From NCBI GenBank assembly GCA_031401675.1, contig JANNRR010000064.1:1-6692 (forward strand): DNA of 6,692 nucleotides, in the 5' to 3' direction. The position numbers and the translations under genes were made by a program. Origin of the DNA: JANNRR01 sp031401675. Its GTDB lineage: Bacteria > Pseudomonadota > Alphaproteobacteria > Rhodobacterales > Rhodobacteraceae. The notes under the pieces were generated by a model. The model did no database searches. It was not told the DNA's origin and was given only the letters and a program-made list of their open reading frames with translations. Positions 1 to 5,450 of this stretch are shown one piece after another (the stretch's first letter is position 1; every line of letters starts with the position of its first letter).

Positions 1-80
1 GTGTTGCGGTTGCTCAGCAAAGCTTGAAGCTCAGCGCGGTCGGCGGGGCCAAGGTAAAGGCAGATATCAGAGCGTCTCAT
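1..80 (-). CDS. IS630-family transposase, N-terminus only (3' end outside window)
   Basis: Only the first 26 codons lie in the window. The leftward translation starts at ATG 80-78 and reads MRRSDICLYLGPADRAELQA followed by LLSNRN. Many IS630 transposases of alphaproteobacteria begin with the same pattern: M-R-x-x-I, a short hydrophobic strand, then S/G-P-x-D-R-x-x-L-x-x-x-x-x-x-R-N, leading into the first helix-turn-helix. The full enzyme would be about 340-360 residues: an N-terminal DNA-binding bipartite HTH followed by a DDE catalytic domain that joins the element to TA target sites by cut and paste. None of the catalytic residues is in view, so it cannot be said whether the copy is intact. 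The family call rests on recalled N-terminal similarity only. Confidence 0.65.
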   Translation of the reverse strand, partial: MRRSDICLYLGPADRAELQALLSNRN

Positions 81-137
81 CCGCCGACCATGCCACAGAG
101 CGGCGCCGTCGGGAATCCTATGTCAGGTGCAGAACAC
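1..137 (-). mobile_element. IS630-family insertion sequence, transposase-proximal end (partial)
   Basis: This is one end of an insertion sequence that continues past the left edge. The outer boundary is inferred at 137/138, because IS630/Tc1-mariner elements insert at TA and a TA lies at 138-139, exactly where a host reading frame is interrupted. Read leftwards from 137, the element begins GTGTTCTGCACCTGACAT, which would be its terminal inverted repeat. A 57-bp leader separates this end from the transposase start at 80, a normal spacing for the family. The other end is outside the window, so neither the partner repeat nor the second TA copy can be seen. Confidence 0.65.
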
Positions 138-212
138 TAGGCCCATTATTGAAAAGAAACCCAGCTCGGACATCGGCTCAAGATAATCTAACAAACTCTG
201 CAAAAAGTCCAT
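123..212 (-). pseudogene. small leftward gene truncated by the IS630 insertion
   Basis: An ATG at 212-210 starts just past the stop codon of the membrane-protein gene (stop 216-214, one base between). It is preceded by the purine-rich AAGGGTG, a credible ribosome binding site. The frame reads MDFLQSLLDYLEPMSELGFF then SIMG, and at the next codon (CTA, 140-138) enters the insertion sequence. There it adds only five residues before TGA at 125-123. The tight spacing implies translational coupling with the upstream membrane-protein gene, so the two probably formed an operon. What remains is too short to identify: an amphipathic, acidic start followed by a hydrophobic stretch that could be the beginning of a membrane segment. 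The rest of the gene should lie beyond the far end of the insertion, unless it was deleted. Confidence 0.5.
138..139. other. TA target dinucleotide at the IS630 junction
   Basis: The TA within CTAG at 137-140 separates host sequence (coding for the truncated small gene) from the insertion-sequence end. IS630-family elements duplicate a TA on insertion. The position is inferred from where the coding frame breaks and from the family rule; the matching TA on the other side is off the window. Confidence 0.5.
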
Positions 213-213
213 T

Positions 214-648
214 TTACACCCTTGACACCTTCTGGATCTCCCCCCACTTCCACCAAATTAACAACAGCGTCATCAGACAGAATACCAACGACCCGATTGT
301 AAGTGATGAAAGTAGCTCTCCATTCAAGAATGCATTCTCATCTGGGATTCTCACAAGTGCAATTTTAGCCAAAGACACCATTCCAAACATTGTAAAACCA
401 ACCATCACAACGCCAGTAAAAGTGAACCGAAGCGTTGCGAGCGCGTCCTTTGCTGAGCCGTCAGTAGGGATGGGAGGTTCTTCGGGGGTTTTCGAAAGAA
501 GGAATATAGCCCACAAGCTAATCGTTAGCAACAGAGTGTTTGCATCAAACCGTAGCCACCAATCGCCAGATGGCAGGAAGCGCAGGCGCAGTAAAGTGTC
601 TATGAAAAATGGAATTAACGGAATAACGAACTCTTTCCAAAGAAGCAT
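214..648 (-). CDS. small multi-pass membrane protein of unknown function
   Basis: This gene encodes a 144-residue protein that I do not recognise. Three clear hydrophobic segments lie at about residues 38-52, 75-98 and 112-133. A fourth, less certain one is near the N-terminus (7-26, interrupted by Asp and Arg). The first loop is Pro/Glu-rich (about 53-68), and the C-terminus ends in a Trp-rich, basic stretch (WWKWGEIQK), so it should sit in the inner membrane. The ATG at 648 is chosen because AGGGGACGAG precedes it at good spacing. The rightward frame over the same bases starts at TTG, has no hydrophobic pattern and looks like a shadow. Base composition is clearly AT-richer than everything to the right, and codons such as TTA and ATA appear, which suggests horizontally acquired DNA. 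It is the first gene of a probable two-gene operon whose second gene is cut by IS630. Confidence 0.65.
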   Translation of the reverse strand: MLLWKEFVIPLIPFFIDTLLRLRFLPSGDWWLRFDANTLLLTISLWAIFLLSKTPEEPPIPTDGSAKDALATLRFTFTGVVMVGFTMFGMVSLAKIALVRIPDENAFLNGELLSSLTIGSLVFCLMTLLLIWWKWGEIQKVSRV

Positions 649-760
649 TTTTCTCGTCCCCTGTCCATCAAACGAAGGCGCATCCGTCCATAGGTGTTTT
701 CCCTTTGATGCAATACAAATTCGAATCGGTCAATACGAAAGCGATGAATTGGTTCAGCCA
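649..760. other. spacer upstream of the membrane-protein operon
   Basis: This AT-richer stretch must carry the leftward promoter of the 648-214 gene. Read leftwards it contains TTGACC at about 732-727, a plausible -35 element, but no well-spaced -10 hexamer, so I do not call a promoter. No convincing rightward or leftward gene is present. Confidence 0.3.
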
Positions 761-798
761 TAGGGTACGCATTCATGGCGCGCCACGAATGCGCCCTA
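761..798. repeat. 38-bp imperfect palindrome, possible intergenic repeat or terminator
   Basis: The left arm TAGGGTACGCATTCATGGCG (761-780) pairs with CGCCACGAATGCGCCCTA (781-798). There is one mismatch and a two-base bulge, giving about 17 base pairs with essentially no loop. It contains the stop codon (798-796) of the leftward BrnA-like gene. It lies at the boundary between the AT-richer patch to its left and GC-rich DNA to its right. As RNA it would form a strong hairpin at the 3' end of the BrnA-like message, though no clear U-tract follows. Its near-perfect, loop-free structure also fits a dispersed palindromic repeat of the REP/MITE kind. Confidence 0.6.
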
Positions 799-1164
799 CA
801 AACCTTTCGTCACCGCCTCAATCTCCCGCCCCGTATCCCCCCACTGCGGCCTCGGTCGCTCGTGCACTTCCACCGGCGTGTCCGGCCCGTCAACCATCCC
901 GGCCAGCCGCGCGTGCATGAACGCCCGCAGCACGTCGTTCATCCGCTCCTGATAGCCCCGCCCCATCGACTTGAAGAACCGCAGCACGTCCTCCTCGACG
1001 GAGGTCGTCACCCGCACCAGCGGCTTGCGCCCCCGCGCCTTGGCGATCTCGTGCCACATCGCCGGGATGCGCTGCTGGCGCAGCACCTCGCTGTGCATGT
1101 CCCATTCCAGCCGCCGCATCGCGTCCATCAGATAGTGGAAATTCACCCGTTCGCTTTTGGTCAT
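796..1164 (-). CDS. BrnA antitoxin-family (ribbon-helix-helix-like) regulator, orphan
   Basis: This encodes a 122-residue protein. The N-terminal third (about 1-45) is helical and charged, with MTKSERVNFHYLMDAMRRLEW as its opening. The centre (about 47-80) carries the signature seen in BrnA-type antitoxins: a basic strand (VRVTTSVEEDVLRFFK) followed by a G-R/P-G-Y-Q-x-R-x-N-x-V-L-R-A pattern. In that family the segment folds as a ribbon-helix-helix that dimerises and binds operator DNA. The C-terminal 40 residues are polar and probably disordered. True BrnA is the antitoxin of the RNase BrnT and represses its own operon, but no BrnT-like gene (about 90-100 residues, normally just upstream) is seen here. 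It is therefore either a solitary transcriptional regulator or a degenerate pair. The ATG at 1164 matches the usual MTKSER start. The stop lies inside the 761-798 palindrome. An 11-bp repeat upstream is a candidate operator. Confidence 0.65.
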   Translation of the reverse strand: MTKSERVNFHYLMDAMRRLEWDMHSEVLRQQRIPAMWHEIAKARGRKPLVRVTTSVEEDVLRFFKSMGRGYQERMNDVLRAFMHARLAGMVDGPDTPVEVHERPRPQWGDTGREIEAVTKGL

Positions 1165-1233
1165 TCCCGGCCCCCAGCCATCCGCCTGCGGGCCAAGAAT
1201 CCCCAGAACTTCCTAAAATTGTCTGAAACCAGC

Positions 1234-1274
1234 GTCTGCAGCAAACCTGCATCATACCTGCATGAAACCTGCAT
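1234..1274. repeat. four 11-bp-phased TGCA-centred repeats (candidate operator)
   Basis: ACCTGCAT occurs exactly at 1245-1252, 1256-1263 and 1267-1274, each 11 bp apart. A degenerate fourth copy (GTCTGCAG, 1234-1241) keeps the same phase, with CTGCA at 1236, 1247, 1258 and 1269. One helical turn per unit places all copies on one face of the DNA, as expected for cooperative binding of a small dimeric regulator. The array ends about 70 bp upstream of the BrnA-like start and overlaps or adjoins its possible -35 region. Whether the BrnA-like protein itself binds here is a guess. Confidence 0.55.
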
Positions 1275-1379
1275 TTGCCATTCGGCCCTTGACTTTGCGC
1301 GCCAGACCCCGCATCTCCCCCCTATCGTCGCCGCGCTGCCGCGTGAGCAGCTGCCCATCAGGGTCCGGCACGATGACAA

Positions 1380-1399
1380 GGTGTTTCGCTGAAAACACC
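1380..1399. repeat. small inverted repeat upstream of rhlE
   Basis: GGTGTTT (1380-1386) and AAACACC (1393-1399) are perfect 7-bp complementary arms around a six-base loop. No T-tract follows on either strand, so a terminator role is unlikely. It could be an operator or part of an rhlE leader. Confidence 0.3.
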
Positions 1400-1517
1400 C
1401 TTTGGTTCCCATTTCACGCAGGGGTCCGGCGGCCTTTGGGCGTCTGGCATTCCGCTTGGCGCTGGCTTTGGCCGCACCCTTTGCCCGCGCGCCTCCGTTC
1501 GGGGCGCAAACCGTTTC

Positions 1518-1531
1518 GGCTTTGATAAGCC
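1518..1531 (+). promoter_or_regulatory. short hairpin just upstream of the rhlE ribosome binding site
   Basis: GGCTT (1518-1522) and AAGCC (1527-1531) flank the loop TGAT, 16 bases before the chosen ATG at 1548. If transcribed, the hairpin would lie immediately before the GAAAGA ribosome binding site (1535-1540). With only five pairs it is weak, and its importance is uncertain. Confidence 0.2.
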
Positions 1532-1547
1532 ATTGAAAGATATACAG

Positions 1548-2870
1548 ATGTCCGACCTCTCTCCCGCTCAGTTCGATACGCTGGGCCTCAATGCCACCCT
1601 GTTGAAGGCGCTGGCCAATGCCGGTTTCGCCACCCCCACGCCGATCCAGATTCAGGCCATCCCGCATGTGATGGCGGGCCGCGATCTGATGGGGCTGGCG
1701 CAGACCGGCACCGGCAAGACCGCCGCCTTCGGCCTGCCGCTGGTGCACCGCATCATGGAAATCGGCAAGGCCCCGTTCCCCAAAACCGCCCGCGCCCTGA
1801 TCCTGGCCCCGACCCGCGAACTGGTCAACCAAATCGCTGATAACATTGTCACTTTTACCCGTGGCACCCATATCAAAGTGGTCACCGTCGTCGGCGGCGC
1901 GTCGATCTTTGCGCAAACCACCAAACTGGCCAAAGGCACCGACATCCTGGTGGCCACGCCGGGTCGCCTACTAGATCTATTGGATCGCCGGGCGGTGACG
2001 CTGGATCACACCACCTATCTGGTGCTGGACGAAGCCGACCAGATGCTCGACCTCGGCTTCATCCATGCCTTGCGGAAAATCGCCAAACTGATCCCGGAAA
2101 ACCGTCAGACCATGCTGTTTTCCGCCACCATGCCGAAACTGATGGCCGAACTGGCGCAAAGCTACCTGCAGGACCCGGTCAGGGTCGAGGCCGCCCCTCC
2201 CGGCAAGGTCGCCGACAAGATCACCCAGGGCGTGCATTTCGTCAGCACCGGCGACAAGGCGACGCTCTTGAAAAAGTACCTGTCCGAACATCCGTCCGAA
2301 ATGGCGCTGGTGTTTTCCCGTACCAAGCATGGCGCTGAAAAGCTTATGAAATTGCTCGATTCATGGGGATTTAACGCCGGCTCGATTCACGGCAACAAGT
2401 CGCAGCCGCAGCGCGAACGTACGCTGAAATCGTTCCGCGACGGCGAGATGAAGGTGCTGGTCGCCACCGATGTGGCGGCGCGCGGCATCGACATTCCGGG
2501 CGTCCGGCACGTCTACAACAATTACCTGCCGAACGTGCCGGAAAACTATGTGCACCGCATCGGCCGCACTGCCCGCGCTGGCATGGATGGCCGCGCCGTC
2601 GCCTTCTGCGCGCCCGCCGAGTATGACGAACTGCGCGCCATCGAGAAGCAGCTGAAACACGCCATCCCGGTGATCGGCGGCGAGGCACCGCCGGCCGGGT
2701 TCATCGTGCCAAAGGCACCGGGCAATGGTCAGGGGCGGCGCAGCCAGCCCTCCGGTCAACGCACCGGCCAGAAACCGTTCGGGCAGAAACCGGCCGGTAA
2801 ACCCGGTTTTGGCGGCCAGCGGTCCGGCAAGCCTGCCGGTGGTCGCCCGCCCCGCCGTGCGCAGGCCTGA
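1548..2870 (+). CDS. rhlE: DEAD-box ATP-dependent RNA helicase, RhlE type
   Basis: This is a 440-residue ATP-driven RNA helicase of the cytoplasm. By family it unwinds short RNA duplexes in ribosome assembly, RNA decay or cold adaptation. All core motifs are visible: Q motif (GFATPTPIQ, 26-34), motif I (AQTGTGKT, 51-58), Ia (PTRELVNQ), Ib (TPGRLLDLL), II (DEAD, 161-164), III (SAT, 192-194), IV (LVFSRTKHGAEKL), V (VATDVAARGID) and VI (HRIGRTARAG, from 336). About 55 Gly/Gln/Lys/Arg/Pro-rich, disordered, basic residues follow the helicase core, the usual RhlE-type tail that holds RNA. I prefer ATG 1548, preceded by GAAAGA, over the TTG at 1533, which would add five residues with no better ribosome binding site. 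It stands alone, divergent from the BrnA-like gene and followed by a hairpin at 2894. RhlE versus another DEAD-box paralogue is judged from motif context and the tail. Confidence 0.9.
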   Translation: MSDLSPAQFDTLGLNATLLKALANAGFATPTPIQIQAIPHVMAGRDLMGLAQTGTGKTAAFGLPLVHRIMEIGKAPFPKTARALILAPTRELVNQIADNIVTFTRGTHIKVVTVVGGASIFAQTTKLAKGTDILVATPGRLLDLLDRRAVTLDHTTYLVLDEADQMLDLGFIHALRKIAKLIPENRQTMLFSATMPKLMAELAQSYLQDPVRVEAAPPGKVADKITQGVHFVSTGDKATLLKKYLSEHPSEMALVFSRTKHGAEKLMKLLDSWGFNAGSIHGNKSQPQRERTLKSFRDGEMKVLVATDVAARGIDIPGVRHVYNNYLPNVPENYVHRIGRTARAGMDGRAVAFCAPAEYDELRAIEKQLKHAIPVIGGEAPPAGFIVPKAPGNGQGRRSQPSGQRTGQKPFGQKPAGKPGFGGQRSGKPAGGRPPRRAQA

Positions 2871-2893
2871 CCGCCGCCGAGGTTCCCGACTTT

Positions 2894-2924
2894 GGTCCGA
2901 CTGTTGACCGACTGAAGTCGGACC
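2894..2924 (+). terminator. hairpin downstream of rhlE, possible terminator
   Basis: GGTCCGACT (2894-2902) and AGTCGGACC (2916-2924) form a perfect 9-bp stem with a 13-base loop, 24 bases after the rhlE stop codon. The following GGGCATTTCATT is only moderately T-rich, so it is a weak intrinsic terminator or an RNA-stabilising 3' hairpin. Confidence 0.5.
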
Positions 2925-2986
2925 GGGCATTTCATTCATATCCCGTTCAGGAATCACGCACTAGCGTCCGCCCAACCTTGGGACAT

Positions 2987-2991
2987 GGAGG
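2987..2991 (+). promoter_or_regulatory. ribosome binding site that decides the RTX protein start
   Basis: GGAGG lies eight bases before the ATG at 3000, an ideal Shine-Dalgarno arrangement. It overlaps the in-frame upstream ATG at 2985, which has no such site. This makes 3000 the true start. Confidence 0.75.
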
Positions 2992-2999
2992 CTGACCAG

Positions 3000-4967
3000 A
3001 TGACCAATATTGCGCCGCTCGCTGCGGATGACGCCTTTGCTTCCCTGCAGGGCAGCCTGACTACCACGGTCACCGGCAACCTGGGTGCCGACAATGGCTT
3101 TGGGGTCGACAGCGATCCGGATGGCACCGTGCTGGGCTGGGCGCACGTCGGTTTCACGCCGGTCGGTGACGGCGACAGGTTCCTCGGCGCGTTCTTTTCC
3201 AACGGGCAATTGGGGTTCCTGTCGATCCAGGGCACAGTGTCCTACCCGTTTCCGGTGTTTTCGACCACGCTGCTGTTGTTTACCGCCCAAGGCGGGCAAG
3301 TGGTGCTGAGCACCAACGGCAGCTTTACCTACACTTCTGCCGCCGGGTTCAGCGGCACCGACTGGGTTGATTACACGCTGGTTGACGAATTCTTCGGCAC
3401 CGATATCGGCCGGGTGACCTTTACCGTTACCGACACGGCCACCGGTAACGACCGGCCTCTGGCTCAAGATGATGCCTTTACCGGCGGCGAAGATCAGCAG
3501 ATCACCGGCAACCTGCTGGCCGACAATGGCAATGGCCCGGATACCGATCCGAACGGCGAAACGCTGACCGTCGTCAACCAGACCTATTTCACGGCGCAGG
3601 GCGGTATTGTGTCTGTCTTCGCCAATGGCAATTTCACCTATACGCCGCGTGCCAACTATTCCGGCCCGGACAGCTTTACCTACACCGTCAAGGACCCATC
3701 CGGGGCCAGCGATACCGGTCTGGTGACGATCAGTCTGACAGCGGTGAACGATGCGCCGGTGGCGCACAATGATGTCTTTTCCGCAGGACATGGCCACACC
3801 ATTACCGGCAACGTCTTGAACAACAACGGTTCAGGTGCCGACAGTGATCCCGAGGGCGATCCGCTGACGGTGATCGCAACCAGCCTGACCACCAGCCGGG
3901 GCGGGCAGGTTACCCTGAATGCTGACGGCACCTTTGCCTATGTTCCCGACCCCGCCTATGTCGGCCCCGACAATTTCAGCTACGTGGTCGGCGATGGTCA
4001 CGGCGGCCGCAGCACTGCAACCGTCGCCCTCAATCTGACCAACGCGGCACCGGTGGCCGCCACTGATTGGTTCACAGCACTGTTCGGCAAGGGCGTCTCC
4101 GGCAATGTGCTGGCCAACAACGGCTCCGGGTCCGACAGCGATCCCGATGGCGATGCGCTGACTGTGACGGCCGGCCAGTTCGCCACGACGCGCGGCGGCT
4201 TCGTGACCCTGAATGCCGACGGCAGCTTTTCCTTCACGCCCACCGAGGCATTCTATGGCACCGACAGCTTCCAATACACCATAAGCGACGGCTTCGGCGG
4301 CACCACAACCGGCATCGCCCTGATCACCTCTGCCGCCCCCGTCCGTTCGATCTATTGCAGCACAGGCGACGATATCCGCGACGGCACCGCGCTGCGCGAT
4401 GCGATATTTGGCCTGGATGGCGACGACCTCCTGAACGGGCTGGACGGCAATGACACATTGGCGGGCGGCAATGACAAGGACACGCTGAGCGGCGGCGCCG
4501 GGGCCGACCGGCTGTTTGGACAGACGGGCAAGGATTTGCTGCGGGGCGGGCTCGGGGCCGATTACCTGAGCGGTGGGTTGGAAGGCGACGATCTTTACGG
4601 CAACGAGGCAGCCGATACGCTGATCGGCGGGTCCGGCGAGGATTCTCTGTACGGCGGTGGCGGGCTGGATTGTTTTGTGTTTGCGGCCGCCGACGGCATC
4701 AGCCGAGACAAGGTGATGGATTTCGCCAGGGGCGAAAAGCTGGCGATCTATGCCGGCGATTATGGCCTGACCGCCGGCGCACTGCCGGATGCCAGCTATT
4801 TCGCTCTCGCCGGGGCTGCGGCAATCGGACACGGACGGTTCGTCTATACGGCAGCGGCCCGCAGCCTGTCATGGGATGCCGACGGCAATGCGGCGACGCC
4901 CGGTGTGGTGATCGCGACATTCAACAAGGCGGTCGTGCTTTCCTTCACCGATTTTCTGGTGCTGTAG
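3000..4967 (+). CDS. secreted RTX calcium-binding protein with four cadherin-like domains
   Basis: This is a 655-residue protein with no N-terminal signal peptide. Four tandem cadherin-like/Ig-like domains start at about residues 3, 150, 250 and 348. Each begins N-x-x-P-x-A-x-D-x-F, has a TGN-L-x-x-NG-x-x-x-DSDP-x-G calcium-type loop, and ends with F-x-Y-T-x-x-x-x-x-x-G-x-D-x-F-x-Y. Ten RTX nonapeptides (G-G-x-G-x-D-x-L-x) fill 471-560, followed by a C-terminal region ending in the hydrophobic VVLSFTDFLVL. This is the plan of type I secretion substrates, which leave through an ABC/MFP/TolC channel using the C-terminal signal and fold outside on binding calcium. No catalytic domain is seen, so a surface adhesin or matrix protein is the best guess. 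Domain 1 carries about 41 extra residues. The only two cysteines (453 and 558) bracket the RTX block. No transporter genes are adjacent, and it appears monocistronic. Confidence 0.85.
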   Translation: MTNIAPLAADDAFASLQGSLTTTVTGNLGADNGFGVDSDPDGTVLGWAHVGFTPVGDGDRFLGAFFSNGQLGFLSIQGTVSYPFPVFSTTLLLFTAQGGQVVLSTNGSFTYTSAAGFSGTDWVDYTLVDEFFGTDIGRVTFTVTDTATGNDRPLAQDDAFTGGEDQQITGNLLADNGNGPDTDPNGETLTVVNQTYFTAQGGIVSVFANGNFTYTPRANYSGPDSFTYTVKDPSGASDTGLVTISLTAVNDAPVAHNDVFSAGHGHTITGNVLNNNGSGADSDPEGDPLTVIATSLTTSRGGQVTLNADGTFAYVPDPAYVGPDNFSYVVGDGHGGRSTATVALNLTNAAPVAATDWFTALFGKGVSGNVLANNGSGSDSDPDGDALTVTAGQFATTRGGFVTLNADGSFSFTPTEAFYGTDSFQYTISDGFGGTTTGIALITSAAPVRSIYCSTGDDIRDGTALRDAIFGLDGDDLLNGLDGNDTLAGGNDKDTLSGGAGADRLFGQTGKDLLRGGLGADYLSGGLEGDDLYGNEAADTLIGGSGEDSLYGGGGLDCFVFAAADGISRDKVMDFARGEKLAIYAGDYGLTAGALPDASYFALAGAAAIGHGRFVYTAAARSLSWDADGNAATPGVVIATFNKAVVLSFTDFLVL

Positions 4968-4981
4968 GGTACTTGTTGGCA

Positions 4982-5000
4982 GGCTGGCACACTGTCAGCC
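4982..5000. terminator. hairpin between convergent genes
   Basis: GGCTGGCA (4982-4989) can pair with TGTCAGCC (4993-5000), eight pairs including one G-U (or C-A on the other strand), around a three-base loop. It lies 14 bases after the RTX stop codon and overlaps the stop codon of the converging gene (4997-4995). There is no T-tract, though TTCTTCC follows rightwards, so a bidirectional terminator role is only plausible. Confidence 0.35.
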
Positions 5001-5450
5001 CGCTTCTTCCTCCAGGTTAAGCTTCATCTCGAGCAGCACCTGCTGGAAGGCGCTGGTTTCGCGCAGCAGCCGTTTGGCCTCGTTCACCGAAATCCTGCCA
5101 TCGCCGATTGCCAGATTGTATTCGCCCATCAGCATGGCAAAGCGCTGCGCCAGCGCCACCACATCCTCGTTGACCCCGGATGACCGGGCATTGCGCCGCT
5201 CCTCGTCATAGGCCAGCGTGATGCCGCGCAGATCGGCAAGTGCCGCGGTAACATGCGGAAACCGCGCAGCTTCTTCCAGCTGCGCCACCACGTCCACCGG
5301 CATGAAGCGGTCGGCATGTTCCTCGGCATCCGAATAGTAGCGCCCAAGCGTCGCCTTCGATTTGCCGGTCAGCGCACAGGCAGCCTCGATCCCGACATCC
5401 TTGACCAAAGCTTCGGAGTGTTTGCGTAGATAGCTGCCTATTCCCGACAT
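4995..5450 (-). CDS. helix-turn-helix protein, possibly phage CII-type regulator-like
   Basis: This encodes a 151-residue cytoplasmic protein, mostly helical. Residues 19-40 (VGIEAACALTGKSKATLGRYYS) fit a helix-turn-helix of about 22 residues, with the turn at T-G-K and recognition helix S-K-A-T-L-G-R. The following FMPVDVVAQLEEAARFPHVT resembles the segment after the HTH in phage CII/CP76-like regulators, where a 'which operator, which target' helix bundle follows. The similarity is weak and recalled, not searched. The C-terminal half (about 85-151) is a charged helical region ending in LNLEEEAG, probably for dimerisation. The ATG at 5450 is well supported by AAGGGGG a few bases upstream. 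No other phage gene is nearby, so it may be a domesticated regulator or a chromosomal family of its own. It converges on the RTX gene and diverges from tdk. Confidence 0.55.
   Translation of the reverse strand: MSGIGSYLRKHSEALVKDVGIEAACALTGKSKATLGRYYSDAEEHADRFMPVDVVAQLEEAARFPHVTAALADLRGITLAYDEERRNARSSGVNEDVVALAQRFAMLMGEYNLAIGDGRISVNEAKRLLRETSAFQQVLLEMKLNLEEEAG

Larger units (their letters stand above)
1165..1547. other. 383-bp divergent intergenic region between BrnA-like gene and rhlE
   Basis: This spacer holds the control regions of two divergent genes. Next to the BrnA-like gene is a helically phased 11-bp repeat (1234-1274) with a possible leftward promoter: TTGCTG at 1243-1238 and an AT-rich CAATTTTAG about 17 bases on. 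Nearer rhlE are two small inverted repeats (1380-1399 and 1518-1531). The rightward frame at 1262-1525 lacks a ribosome binding site and has a composition typical of non-coding GC-rich DNA. I see no RNA gene. Confidence 0.5.

Noticed and set aside
149..763. Rightward 204-codon open frame opposite the membrane-protein gene
   Set aside because: It starts with TTG, lacks a ribosome binding site, is Ser/Asn/Arg-rich without domains, and is antisense to a frame with clear membrane segments and a good ribosome binding site.
1161..1274. Possible 37-codon leftward small gene overlapping the BrnA-like start by ATGA
   Set aside because: The ATGA overlap is attractive, but the frame consists partly of the 11-bp repeats, has no well-placed ribosome binding site and no recognisable content. 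The repeats look regulatory instead.
1234..1274. CRISPR or plasmid iteron interpretation of the short repeats
   Set aside because: Units are 11 bp without unique spacers, so this is not CRISPR. No replication gene or AT-rich origin region is near, so iterons are unlikely.
775..1392. Rightward 205-codon frame rich in His, Pro and Arg
   Set aside because: It is antisense to the BrnA-like gene and runs through the intergenic repeats; its composition is typical of a GC-rich shadow frame.
2985..2999. Upstream ATG start for the RTX protein
   Set aside because: The Shine-Dalgarno GGAGG lies within this five-codon extension and is ideally spaced for ATG 3000.
3831..4832. Leftward 333-codon frame within the RTX gene
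   Set aside because: It is a shadow produced by the repetitive GGC/GAC codons of the RTX gene, whose rightward product has well-defined domains.
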